Shown one piece after another: positions 39,478-53,919 of a stretch of 64,000 nt of DNA. Under the pieces are notes generated by a model that ran no database searches, was not told the DNA's origin, and saw only the letters and a program-made list of their open reading frames with translations. How positions within the stretch are numbered: the stretch's first letter is position 1; each line of letters begins with the position of its first letter. The DNA is from Eutrigla gurnardus (lineage: Eukaryota > Chordata > Actinopteri > Perciformes > Triglidae). Both the position numbers and the translations under genes were made by a program. The stretch covers positions 2,093,306 to 2,157,305 of the forward strand of contig OY741283.1 in NCBI GenBank assembly GCA_963514095.1, written 5' to 3'.

Positions 39478-42400
39478 TCCGTGTCCGTGTGTGTGTGTGA
39501 TATTTTTGGCCTGTGGAATGTATGTTTCACTTGGACCTTTCCTGCTCCACCTCCACAGACGCGGTCGGCCACTTTTCAAGGACAGAAATAAAGTAAAGAT
39601 GTAGGGCTGCAACTAATTAGTTAATGTATCAATAAGTCTATAAAGTGGCAGGAAATAGTGAAAAAATTACCCTCATATATTAATTAAAATAGTTTGTTTT
39701 GTCCAAAACCAAAAGAACAAGAACAAATTCTCACATATGGAGAACAGGAAACGATTTAATTAACGATTATTTTATCATATAAATTCTCAAGAGTTTCAGA
39801 TTATTTTTTGTATCTGTGATGTGTGAACAAAGCACAGCTGTTACTCCTTCTCACAGGCTTGTGTATTCATTGTATTCAGAGGCCTTTGTGGAAAAATATG
39901 CTTCACTTTTTATCTTCTTTCTTTTTGATTATTTTCCAAAAAGTTGAACGGTGGAAAGTCGGATATATTTCCCTGTTTTCTTAACAGCTGCTGGTTTCAG
40001 TTCATTGAAACAAATCAGCTCGCAGATGCTTGAAACGCGCTCGACGCGTTAACAGAGATTTATGTCCGTCAGAGTCACCGCATCTCTTTGTTTATTAGTT
40101 TTCTCAATAAGAAGAACAAAACACATACGACAGTACAGATAACTAAACTAAGAACAGTTAATCAATTTGGAAAGAAAATATATGTATACAAAACACCAGT
40201 CAGTAGTAAAATAGAAAATAATAATAGAGTTAATCAGTCTGGAATATCAATGGAACTTAGTTTCTTAACTAAATGAAAAAAGTTTCCCAAATTTGTTTGA
40301 AGGCCCTCGTAAAGGAGTTTTATGAAGTAAAGAACATTTATGATTCAATGAAAAAAAGGAGGAGAGGGAGATTTCCATTTAAGCAAAATGAGTTTTCTTG
40401 CCAGAGTAAAGACCAGGAACTACATTCCCCCAGTGATTTGAGATACGCTGTTAAAAATATGGACCAAGTCGTCACCACATCTTCTAGTGAGGATTGTAGC
40501 TGAAATCATTCAAATCTCATTGATTTTATTTACCAGCAAGTTTATCGTTCCCACTGGGAAATGTGAAACATAAAGCAGCCTGGAACACACGTGGACGTAA
40601 TGAAACACATGAAGCAAATCATCAAATATGTCAAACATAACCACAGGAGCTTAAAAACGGACCACACAGGCTCACGTATGAACCCGTCCTGCTGATCTCC
40701 ATCCACGAGAGCGTGACATGAAACCTGCAGCGCCTCCAGTGGAGCGTGAGATCAGGCTTGAGGTTTAAACCTGGCAAAGTAGAAACCTCCAGTATTTGCT
40801 GCCGCTGCTGTTTCCACCACCATCACGACCGCCGCTGCTGTTTCCCCCGTGACGGCTGCTGACCTCGCTGGAGACGCTCTGAGCATGAAAAGGCAACCGA
40901 GAGGAAGCTGAAGAGAAGCTGAAGAGTGGTGACAGTCCGGAGGAGTGAAGGAGGAGGAGTGAGGTCGGCCATCATGTTTCATTCAGAACAGACGGAGATG
41001 AATACGAGAGACCGGAGCCGGACAAGAGACGCTGCTTCCTGGAGGCTTGTTGAATTCAAAACAAGCTTCCGCCAAATTCCCACCTCAGGACATTTCAGGG
41101 AAAAGCAACGTCACTTTGCCAGAGCACGCACGTAAAGACGCCATCCTCTGCTGCTGATGTAATCCGAGACTCGCTCGTGGTTTAGCATTCACGTAAATGC
41201 TAACAAATTAAAATTGCATGTGAAAATGTCCTGAAAGATTGGAAAAAAAACATCAGAAAAATATCCCAAATTATTTGTCTTATTAAGTGGAAAGACTGCC
41301 TGAAAATGTAAAAAAAAAAAATATTCATAACATTTTGTGAAAAATTCGTAAATACCATGACAACCAGACATTAACGTCCATCCGGCCTTGCCACGTCGTT
41401 TTCTCGCCGCTAGCATCCGTAAGTGTCGCTCTACTGCCCCCTGCTGGACTGTTACTTGTTACTACTTGCAGTGCATGTGTGAAACGTGAAAATCGCTACC
41501 TACTGACCACCGTTAATTCTGTCCTCGTTTGATTTTTTTTTTCTTCTTTTCTTCCCAGCATGCACCTGGCGTGCCCCGGATCCTTGTCGGTAACCGTCTA
41601 CACCTGGCCTTCAAACGGCAAGTTCCCACGGAGCAGGCGAGGGCGTACGCCGAGAAGAACGGCATGACCTTCTTCGAGGTCAGCCCTCTGTGCAACTTCA
41701 ACGTCATCGAGTCGTTCACGGAGCTGTCACGCATCGTCCTGATGCGGCACGGCATGGAGAAGTTCTGGAAGCCCAACAGAGGTGAGTGGAGCCGGGATCC
41801 GGGTCTAGAACCAAAACCATCACAGAACAGAAGAGACCACTGTGATGTCACTCTGTCTTAGCGTCTCCGTTCAGGAATTAAGTCCAGTTGCCGTTTTCCC
41901 CCCAGTGTAAAACTACAGAAAATAATAGTCAGCACTCCATGCTGATTTTTCACATTAAAAGCCGGCCAATAATGGGAAGACTGGAAGACTTTTAATGTGT
42001 GTGAGTTTAACTAACGGTGGCTTAACATCAATCAAGAACGGCAAAGTGGAATGACAGGAAGTACCTACATTACTGAATATATCAACGTGGGAAGCTAAAA
42101 AAATAAAATGACATCCTGACTATTAGAAACCTAAAAGAACCTAAAAGAACGGCTACTGAAACTAGTCCAGGTCCTAGTTTGCCCAAGCAGATGCACCCGG
42201 TAGAGATTTGTTTAAAGAAATGATGGATTCTCTTCCCCATCAGAAGCAGGAAAGCAAATGTTTAAAGACGCAAATCTGGAGTTTTATTATGTAAGTTTGT
42301 GTGTGGTTGACCTTCGACCTCCTCTCCGCAGTGTTCAGCCTCCAGGACCTCTGCTGCAGGGCCATCGTGTCGTGCACGCCGGTCCACCTCATCGACAAGC

Positions 42401-42606
42401 TGCCGCTGCCCGTCGCCATCAAGTCCCACCTCAAGTCCTTCTCCATGGCCAACGGCATGAACGCCGTCATGATGCACGGACGCTCCTACTCGCTGGCCAA
42501 CCCGGCCGGCGGCTCCAAGGGCAACAGCCTGAAGCGCTCCAAGTCCATCCGTCCGCCGCAGAGCCCGCCGCAGAACTGCACCCGCAACAACTGCAAAATC
42601 TCCTAA
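29016..42606 (+). CDS. RAB40C: RAB40C, SOCS-box Rab GTPase
   Basis: Atypical Rab that acts as substrate receptor of a Cullin-5 ubiquitin ligase. Six coding exons join to 279 aa (human 281): 29016-29157, 35451-35511, 38274-38334, 38471-38548, 41559-41781 and 42332-42606. The N-terminus MGSQGSPVKSYDYLLKFLLV is the Rab40 signature. The P-loop is GDSDVGKG, with Gly where most Rabs have Ser/Thr. Switch II reads WDTSGQGRF, and the G4 motif is the divergent VGNRLHL. The SOCS box (about 189-228) starts VFSLQDLCCRAIVS and contains the LPLP Cul5-box motif. The C-terminus CKIS is a CaaX prenylation site. The CDS spans 13.6 kb owing to a 6.3-kb first and a 3.0-kb fourth intron. Synteny with PIGQ matches human 16p13.3. 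Confidence 0.98.
29158..35450 (+). other. RAB40C intron 1
   Basis: A 6.3-kb intron of ordinary composition. About 30640-30770 resembles a retroposon tail (CTGTAAAGCACTTTGAATTG). A poly-C run (about 35416-35432) precedes the acceptor. No internal gene was recognised on either strand; the ORFs present are short and without known motifs. Confidence 0.6.
38615..38940. mobile_element. Non-autonomous transposon-like repeat, copy 3
   Basis: Same family as 1213-1816 with both ends retained (GTGCTGGAAATCCTTGAAAA to GTGGAGGAACCCTG) but the middle third deleted. Lies in RAB40C intron 4. Confidence 0.8.
39330..39500. repeat. Interrupted (GT)n microsatellite
   Basis: GT-rich blocks at about 39329-39390 and 39433-39498 with CCGTGT variants, in RAB40C intron 4. 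Cys/Val and Thr/His ORFs over it are artefacts of the repeat. Confidence 0.95.
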
Positions 42607-46045
<3,439 letters not shown>

Positions 46046-48573
46046 ATGTCCCGCGTCCAGCTGCTCAGAGTGCTCGTCAACGAGCGGCTGTCTGCGGCCG
46101 CGGACGAGATCTTCGAGGCGGTGAAGAAAACCATCGCGGGCTACGAGGAGGAGATCCTGCTCTCCAAGCGGGAGATCCGCCGGCAGCGCAGGGTTCTGCA
46201 GACGATCTTAAAACCCGAAATCAGGATAAACAAACTCTCAGGTCTGTCAACTTATCAAGCACGCGTTCAGTCTTTAGCCGTCGTCGGCCCCGACTATGCA
46301 CTGGAACGCTGTCATCGCGAGCCTCGTCGACGCCCACTTTCCCGGTGAAAATGAAGTTGTTATGCTAGCTTAGCTAACTTAGCTCCGTCCTCTTGTTTTC
46401 ATCAATGAAGTGAACCAGTAGCTAAATGTGATGAAAGCTTAGGCGGGTTCGTTAGCAGGTGAGGGTCCCTCATATTACCCAGGCCCTTCCGGTGGGGCGA
46501 TGATAGCTGCCTAACGGGACGGACGTCAAGACAACGAACTCCGTTGAAAAATCCAAACATTTAATATTTGATGTTAATCTTTAATGTATATAAACAGGAT
46601 AGGCCACTAATTTAATGTTTATTATTAATTGCACAGGTGTACTTTATCATTAGGCATACAAGTGATCCAACAGGCAGCTCTATGTTTAGATAAAAATACA
46701 CTTTTATGGTATCTGATCACCTGCAGATTGTTATTAAACTCAAAGGCGAGTTGAACCAGATGTTATTATCTGCAGATGTAAATTAGTGTATAGTTAATTA
46801 TGGTGCAGCTGCGAAGCTGTGCACTGTCCCCGTCAAGAGAATAATAATCATCAGCAAGAGATGTTCTGATACCAAGTACCGATACCAGTGTGTTTAAATT
46901 TGCCACACTCGAAATTGAGTCACCGGATCGGTGCCTGGACTCTACAGCAAACTCCCATATGTACTTTTTACATGATGAATATAGGAAATATTACAAATAT
47001 TGAATTTGCCTGAAGCCAAATATTTAAAAGCCAGTTTTAATAGACAATGAAAATTGTAATATGTTAATATTCTATTTTCTGACAGTTTCTTCGGTTTGTT
47101 TTTCCAGCAGACCAACCACAGCTGACTCTCTCCGTCTGGGACGAGGACTTCCCGTCCGACCAGCAGGAGCACTGTGATCAGGAGTGGAGCTCCAGTCTGG
47201 ATCAGGGTGACCGGGAGCCCGAGAAGGTCCAGGAGGACCCCCTCAGCAGCCAGGGGGAGGAGGGGGACACCATCCGGTTCATCTTCACGCCTCCGTACGT
47301 GAAGAATGAGCTTGACCAGCCGGCCGGAGGAGGAGATCCTCTGCCGAGCACGTCGGCGGAGCGGGAGGCGACGCAGGCGGAGGACGATGGCGGCGCGGCG
47401 TCCTCCAGCTGCTCTGAAGGCGAGCACGACGACAGCGACGAGGAGTGGAGGGGCAGCGGCGGGTCTCAGAGCAGCGACGGGTCTCAAAGCAGCGACGGGT
47501 CTCAGACCATCGACGACGATGGCGACGGCAGCAGGTGGAAGAAGAGGAAGGGCCCTCGTCTGCCGACGGCGCCCAAACTGCACGCAACTAAAAAAGCTAA
47601 ATCACGAATCCCCTGTAAAGTGTGTGGGAAAGCTTTCCACGCCAACGTGTCTCTGGTGAACCACATGGACGTCCACGCCAAGGACGTGTGTGGCGTGTGT
47701 GGCGAACGCTTCGACAGCGAGGAGAGCTTCCAGACGCACCTGAGGACGCACGTCAGCGCCGAAACCTGCCGCGTCTGCGGGAAGTGCTTCGGGGCGTCGA
47801 GCTCGCTGGAGACGCACATGCGGATCCACACCGGCGAGAAGCCTTTCCGCTGCAGCGACTGCGGCAAGTCCTTCAACTGTCGCCACAACATGATGCGACA
47901 CCTCCGGATCCACACGGGCGAGAAGCCGTACCCGTGCTCCGTCTGCAGCAAACGCTTCAACGACTACTCCACCATGAAACGCCACCTGCTGCTCCACGGG
48001 CACGCCAAGAACCACGGCGATGCCGGCGAGAAGACGACGACGAAGACGTCGCAAGCGTCGCCGGCGAAGAAGCCGCCGAGTCGGACCATCTGCGAGGTGT
48101 GCGGGAAGATGTTCCACTCCACGGTGTCGCTGGTGAATCACGCCAAAACCCACGCCACGGACCTCTGCGGCGTGTGCGGCACGCATTTCGACACGGAGGA
48201 GGACTTGAAACTTCACCTGAAGACTCACAAGAACGGGAAGGTGTGCGAGGTGTGCGGCAAGTGCTTCGACAGCCACGGGAACCTGGAGATGCACATGCGC
48301 ATCCACACCGGCGAGAAGCCCTTCCTCTGCAGCGAGTGCGGCAAGTGCTTCAACTGCCGGCACAACATGATGCGGCACATCCGGACGCACACGGGCGAGA
48401 AGCCGTACCTGTGCAACACCTGCGGCCGCTGCTTCAGCGACCGCTCCACGCTGAAGCAGCACAGCAGCACGCACACCGGAGAGAAACCGCACCGCTGCGA
48501 CATCTGCGGGAAAGGCTTCCACCGAAAGACGTACGTGAGGCTCCACATGAAGAGCCACGCCACGGAGAAGTAG
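46046..48573 (+). CDS. C2H2 zinc-finger protein, 11 fingers
   Basis: Probable DNA-binding nuclear protein; target unknown. Two exons: 46046-46241 and 47108-48573 (553 aa). Exon 1 encodes the leader common to many teleost ZNF genes (VNERLSAAADEIFEAVKKTI, then a Glu/Arg-rich helix). Exon 2 starts with an acidic region and a Ser/Asp-rich GSQSSDGSQSSDGS repeat. Eleven C-X2-C-X12-H-X3-H fingers follow, from CKVCGKAFHANVSLVNHMDVH at about 47612 to CDICGKGFHRKTYVRLHMKSH at the end, several with TGEKP linkers. Fingers 1-5 and 6-10 are paralogous in order (VSLVNH, then CGVCG, then CFNCRHNMMRH). The acceptor could be at 47107 or 47110; both keep the frame. No KRAB or SCAN domain is visible. I cannot name a one-to-one human orthologue. 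Confidence 0.92.
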
Positions 48574-48939
48574 CCGCCGTCTGTACGTGGCAATGAAAAG
48601 CTCAACGTGCCGAAGTCACCTTTTTACCTTGTTGCTGAAACACTCATCGTGGCGGTTTGCCGACATCGTACAGACGCTTTTACAGACGTTCCACTCAGAC
48701 GGGTGTTGCAGTTTAATGGGTGACCGTGTTCCCTGGTGACTCTTGGGCTTAACACACACACACACACACACACATATATAACTGTTGTATGAGAAGTGCG
48801 ACTCAGCAGTTTTTTCCCCTCAGGGTTGGAAATTAAAATGTAGTAATACTGTTTTGGCCACACGGGGGCAGCAGACCAAGCCACAAACAAACTAATGATT
48901 GCCCCACATGTACTTTGATTCCGACGCCCACGGAGTGAA

Positions 48940-48945
48940 AATAAA
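48940..48945 (+). terminator. Candidate poly(A) signal of the zinc-finger gene
   Basis: AATAAA about 370 bases after the stop codon at 48573, the first canonical signal downstream. Confidence 0.5.
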
Positions 48946-49267
48946 CGGTGTCTGTGTTTCTCTGCGGCTCAGAAGAAGAAGAGATATAATCTGACCTGGG
49001 GAGGGTTTAGAGCTCAGACTCACCTGATCTCTGAAGTAAAGTTTAGATTTCTAAAGCAGTGATGTTGAAGAGACAAAGTACCAACCTAATGTATAATACA
49101 CGACAGATTGTTCTATTTTCATAATTTTGCTTATATTTTCTCCTCTATTATCTCTATTCTTTTAATTTGTATTTTCTTCTAATGACACAATTCATTAGTT
49201 TCCAGAGTCGGGCGTCACACCAACGATTGTTTTCTAGATTAACTGACTCATCGTTTTGGTTTTGGGG

Positions 49268-49515
49268 GGGTTATCTCAGGAGGTAGAGCGGGTTGGCTGG
49301 TAACCCCAAGATTGCCGGTTCGATCCCCGGCTCCTCCTAGCTGAGTGCCTGGTGTCCCTGAGCAAGACACCTCACCCTAATTGCTCCTGACGAGCTGGCT
49401 GTCGCCCTGCGTGGTTGACTCCGCCGTCGGTGTGAATGTGTGAGTGAATGGGTGAATGTCAGTCATTACTGTAAAGCGCTTTGGACAAAAGCGCTATATA
49501 AATGAGGCCATTTAC
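49268..49515 (+). mobile_element. tRNA-derived SINE
   Basis: A tRNA-like head with an A-box-like GGAGGTAGAGCGGG and a perfect B box GGTTCGATCC at 49317-49326. A tRNA-unrelated body follows, then the tail GTAAAGCGCTTTGGACAAAA and GCGCTATATAAATG common in teleost SINEs and their partner LINEs. It is not a functional tRNA: no acceptor stem closes and the body continues for over 150 bases. Confidence 0.85.
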
Positions 49516-49619
49516 CATTTTTAAAATGTCGGAAAATAGTATAAAAAAAAAAAGGTCCCCCTCAAGGTCAAAGGTGATGTTTTTCAATATCTTGTTTTGT
49601 CCAAAACCCAAATAAATTC

Positions 49620-49631
49620 AGTTTCACTTTC
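49620..49631 (-). promoter_or_regulatory. Isolated perfect ISRE
   Basis: AGTTTCACTTTC matches the interferon-stimulated response element AGTTTCNNTTTC exactly (GAAAGTGAAACT on the minus strand). It sits 4.3 kb upstream of gig2-A and is not next to any gene start, so it may be a chance match or a distal element. Confidence 0.3.
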
Positions 49632-50173
49632 ATATCTTGGCATGTAAAACGTATTGATTGCAGCGCTACTTTTATAGTGACGTCAAACACACATTTTTAT
49701 TATTGGAGAACCATGCCAGTTATTATTTGAGCTGTTCAGCCAAAGATCGCTTGCAGAGCTGCAACATCGTGTCACCCAGTTTGTTTCAATAAACTTTCAC
49801 GTTATGACTCACTATCAATGATTTACTCTTGAGTCCACGTTGAGTTGAAGAGGATCTGAGTCACGACCGACACGTAACGGTAGAGATCAGCTTGTTAACT
49901 CTTTCATCCTTCAGTTTGATTTTACTTTCAAATCATCCATCAGCAGGAGCAGATGGATGATTGATGATAAACACCAGGTTTGCCGGCAAACACATTCAGG
50001 AAATCTTTCTTAGGACTCTCCGGGAAGCTTTGTTGCTCTTTCTAGTCTCATATCACAACATCTGTCTGCTTCTTATTGGTTTGACTGATCTGGTAAACTC
50101 ACAGATACATGATTTAGAAGAAACGTTTTTAAACGGTGACCCGGAGCGATCAGGAAGGCTGCTACAGGCTGCA

Positions 50174-51990
50174 ACTCCAAAGAGACACAAGTAAACTCCA
50201 GAGACACAAGTAAACTCCAAATAGACACAAGTAAACTCCAAAGAGACACAAGTAAACTCCAAAGAGACACAAGGAAACTACAAATAGACACAAGTAAACT
50301 CCAAAGAGACACAAGTAAACTACAAATAGACACAAGTAAACTCCAAAGAGACACAAGTAAACTACAAATAGACACAAGTAAACTCCAAAGAGACACCAGT
50401 AAACTACAAATAGACACGTAAACTCCAAAGAGACACAAGTAAACTACAAATAGACACAAGTAAACTCCAAAGAGACCCAAGTAAACTACAAAGAGACATG
50501 AGTAAACTCCAAAGAGACAAGTAAACTCCAAAGAGACACAAGTAAACTACAAATAGACACAAGTAAACTCCAAAGAGACACAAGTAAACTACAAATAGAC
50601 ACAAGTAAACTCCAAAGAGACAAGTAAACTCCAAAGAGACACAAGTAAACTACAAAGAGACATGAGTAAACTACAAAGAGACACATGTAAACTCCAAAGA
50701 GACACAAGTAAACTACAAAGAGACATGAGTAAACTACAAAGAGACACAAGTAAACTCCAAAGAGACACATGTAAACTCCAAAGAGTAAACTACAAAGAGA
50801 CACAAGTAAACTACAAAGAGACACAAGTAAACTACAAATAGACACAAGTAAACTCCAAAGAGACAAGTAAACTCCAAAGAGACACAAGTAAACTACAAAG
50901 AGACATGAGTAAACTACAAAGAGACACATGTAAACTCCAAAGAGACACAAGTAAACTACAAAGAGACATGAGTAAACTACAAAGAGACACAAGTAAACTC
51001 CAAAGAGACACATGTAAACTCCAAAGAGTAAACTACAAAGAGACACAAGTAAACTCCAAAGAGACACATGTAAACTCCAAAGAGACACATGTAAACTACA
51101 AAGAGACACAAGTAAACTCCAAAGAGATGACATGTAAACTCCAAAGAGTAAACTACAAAGAGACACAAGTAAACTACAAAGAGACACGAGTAAACTACAA
51201 AGAGACACATGTAAACTCCAAAGAGTACACTACAAAGAGACACAAGTAAACTCCAAAGAGACACATGTAAACTCCAAAGAGACACATGTAAACTACAAAG
51301 AGACACAAGTAAACTCCAAAGAGATGACATGTAAACTCCAAAGAGTAAACTACAAAGAGACACATGTAAACTCCAAAGAGTAAACTACAAAGAGACACAA
51401 GTAAACTCCAAAGAGACACATGTAAACTCCAAAGAGACACATGTTAACTACAAAGAGACACAAGTAAACTCCAAAGAGATGACATGTAAACTCCAAAGAG
51501 TAAACTACAAAGAGACACAAGTAAACTACAAAGAGACACGAGTAAACTACAAAGAGACACAAGTAAACTACAAAGAGACACAAGTAAACTCCAAAGAGAT
51601 GACATGTAAACTCCAAAGAGTAAACTACAAAGAGACACAAGTAAACTACAAAGAGACACGAGTAAACTACAAAGAGACACATGTAAACTCCAAAGAGTAC
51701 ACTACAAAGAGACACAAGTAAACTCCAAAGAGACACATGTAAACTCCAAAGAGTAAACTACAAAGAGACACAAGTAAACTACAAAGTGACACATGTAAAC
51801 TCCAAAGAGACACAAGTAAACTACAAAGAGACACAAGTAAACTCCAAAGAGACACAAGTAAACTACAAAGAGACACATGTAAACTCCAAAGAGACAAGTA
51901 AACTACAAAGAGACACATGTAAACTCCAAAGAGTACACTACAAAGAGACACAAGTAAACTACAAAGAGACACAAGTAAACCTGAATAATA
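50174..51990. repeat. 1.8-kb minisatellite (AAAGAGACACAAGTAAACT family)
   Basis: About 85 tandem units of about 21 bp: GTAAACTCCAAAGAGACACA and variants with CTAC for CTCC, ATAGACAC for AGAGACAC, and ATG or GAG for AAG. In the left part CTCC and CTAC units alternate, giving a 42-bp period. In the right part longer blocks with shortened units (CCAAAGAGTAAACTACAAAG) recur. It keeps ORFs open on both strands, but these are repeat products. Confidence 0.97.
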
Positions 51991-52740
51991 TGCTCCATTT
52001 CTCTTTCCCTTTCCTGTAATTCAGTTCGAGCTGAAGTAACGACATTCAGCGTGACTTCGTCTCCAGGAGAACAACGTGCAGCACCAGTTGAATGATCACT
52101 TGTTCATTTCATGCACTTAAGGAGTGTTAGTCACAAGGTGAGTCACAAAGTGACACACTTTCAGTTGTGAAGCAGTTCATTTCAGTGTAAACGCTGAGTC
52201 ATTTGTCAACAAGGTTGCCCCTATCTGATCAATAACAGCTGACTGATCCTCATCAAGTATTCTAGTTAATCACCAGGATGTGGATTTTCTGAGCTCTAAA
52301 TAGAAGCTCAGCTCACGTTGTTAGGACTTATTATCATCGATGAGAAAGAATATAAGACGTGAGGAATAATCCACGACAGGGAAATGTAGTTTATGGGAGG
52401 ATGTACTTGAACTACAGATAACTCATCGATCTGATAACATCAACAGAAATGAACTTAACACAAACAGAACGACTACAAGGAGACACAGAACGACTATAAC
52501 TTTGCTGTCAGCTGACTCCACTGTAATGTTACATCTGCGACTACACGAGCATCTGGACAAGATTGTTTTTCTTGCAACAGTAGAAACTGAATGTGTGACC
52601 TACTAGCAGAGGCCTGGAGCCTCACAACCCCCACGTCTAAAACCATAACCCACGGATGGCTGTGCTGCTGGCCGGCAGGATGGAAAACCCGTGTTGGCAA
52701 CACCATATCAATAAATACTTTTTAGGGAAAAGTCATAATG
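51991..52740. other. Unique spacer before the gig2 cluster
   Basis: About 750 bases of mixed composition between the minisatellite and the gig2-A promoter. A minus-strand frame of 70 codons (52494-52706) has no recognisable motif. No gene called. Confidence 0.5.
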
Positions 52741-52753
52741 CAAGAGGTAAAAC

Positions 52754-52846
52754 GAAAGTGAAAGAAGAAGGAAAGGTTTCCTCCCCTCAAAGGTTTCCAT
52801 AAAAACAGTGAACAACCAGCCTGCACTCGTGGAGCAACGCAGAGAG
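52754..52846 (+). promoter_or_regulatory. gig2-A promoter (ISRE, TATA-like) and non-coding exon 1
   Basis: GAAAGTGAAAG at 52754-52764 fits the ISRE/IRF consensus GAAANNGAAA. A TATA-like CATAAAAAC follows at 52798-52806. The first exon would start near 52830 and ends at 52846 before the donor GTACGTGAG. The donor and the downstream sequence (TTTTACAGTAAATATCATGA) are shared with the gig2-B and gig2-C promoters. Interferon induction is inferred from these sites and from what is known of fish gig2. Confidence 0.65.
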
Positions 52847-53524
52847 GTACGTGAGCACAAACCATGGTTTTTACCATAACATTTTACAGTAAATATCATG
52901 AATACTTTGTGTACAAGGAATGTTTTTATTTAGTCCGAGCTCCTTAAACGTAGATTATGTTCATGTGTCTGACCCATTTGGGAATTTTCTGACTGATAAA
53001 AGCTCACGTGTGTCCTGGAGGCCTGAACAAATTCTCCTTTTGTGTTTAATCTCAGTGAAAAGCTCATTTTCACAGAATCGAAAATATTAATTAATGTTCC
53101 GTAGAATTATTATTTATTTATTAGGAAAACTGAAGAAATGAACAGAATTCTCTAGAAATATATGTCCATCAGAATAAAGAGTGATTGACAGTAACATAAT
53201 AAAACGCTTTGCTTCTTTGTCTTTATGCTAAGCTACGCTAAACACATCCAAAACTTAAAGGTTGAGTAGGTGATTCTATTCAGAAACACTTTCTGTTATA
53301 TTACTTGAAATCATCGTAATTTACCGATAGCAATGAATACATGAAACGCTCTGACATAGAAAAAAAAAAACGTTTAGAAATATTATCTGTGGCCGTGGCA
53401 GGACTGTCAAAACCCCGTCTAATCAAAAACAGGCTGGAGAAAATGAAAACGATTGGATGGCCTGCCTGTCCATCAGTGCTTACTTCCTGAATGCACCCTG
53501 CTGATCTCGAGCATTTGTTTGGCA

Positions 53525-53835
53525 TTCTGGGGGCGGGGCTTTGAACAGATGTCTGAACGTTTGGGGCGGAGCTTTGAACAGAGGTCTGAATCTAGGGGGC
53601 GGGGCTTTGAACAGATGTCTGAACGTTTGGGGCGGAGCTTTGAACAGAGGTCTGAATCTAGGGGGCGGGGCTTTGAACAGAGGTCTGAATGAAAGGGGCG
53701 GGGCTTTGAACAGGGGGCTTTACTAAGGGGGCGGGGCTTTGAACAGAGGTCTGAATGAAAGGGGCGGGGCTTTGAGCAGGGGGCTTAACTAAGGGGGCGG
53801 GGCTTTAAACAGAGGTCTGAACTTAGGGGTGGGAC
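53525..53835. repeat. G-rich 30-bp minisatellite in gig2-A intron
   Basis: Nine or so units of GGGGGCGGGGCTTTGAACAG followed by AGGTCTGAA(T/C). Each unit contains a GC box (GGGGCGGGG). The array ends about 75 bases before the acceptor of gig2-A exon 2 and has G-run spacing compatible with quadruplexes. Confidence 0.93.
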
Positions 53836-53919
53836 CTACTCTGCCTACTATGTTCTGGTTTAATTCATGTGGAATCGTTCACTCACACCGATGGTCCTCT
53901 TTCCCACAGAAAGACCAAC

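Noticed and set aside
47502..48596. Long ORFs of 318 and 324 codons overlapping the zinc-finger exon in other frames
   Set aside because: Shadows of the GC-rich zinc-finger coding sequence; the plus-strand frame with ordered C2H2 fingers is clearly the real one.
49268..49345. Possible tRNA gene with a perfect B box
   Set aside because: No closing acceptor stem; the sequence continues into a SINE body and tail.
50486..51208. 240-codon minus-strand ORF rich in SLCSLLVS/FVVYLCLF, and other ORFs over 50.1-52.0 kb
   Set aside because: Produced entirely by the 21-bp minisatellite, whose unit length is a multiple of three; no start context, splice sites or unique sequence.
50174..51990. Regularly spaced direct repeats reminiscent of a CRISPR array
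   Set aside because: Units are contiguous with no unique spacers, the genome is eukaryotic, and no cas-like gene is present.
52494..52706. 70-codon minus-strand ORF upstream of gig2-A
   Set aside because: No recognisable motif, no supporting exon structure, and not repeated upstream of the other gig2 copies.
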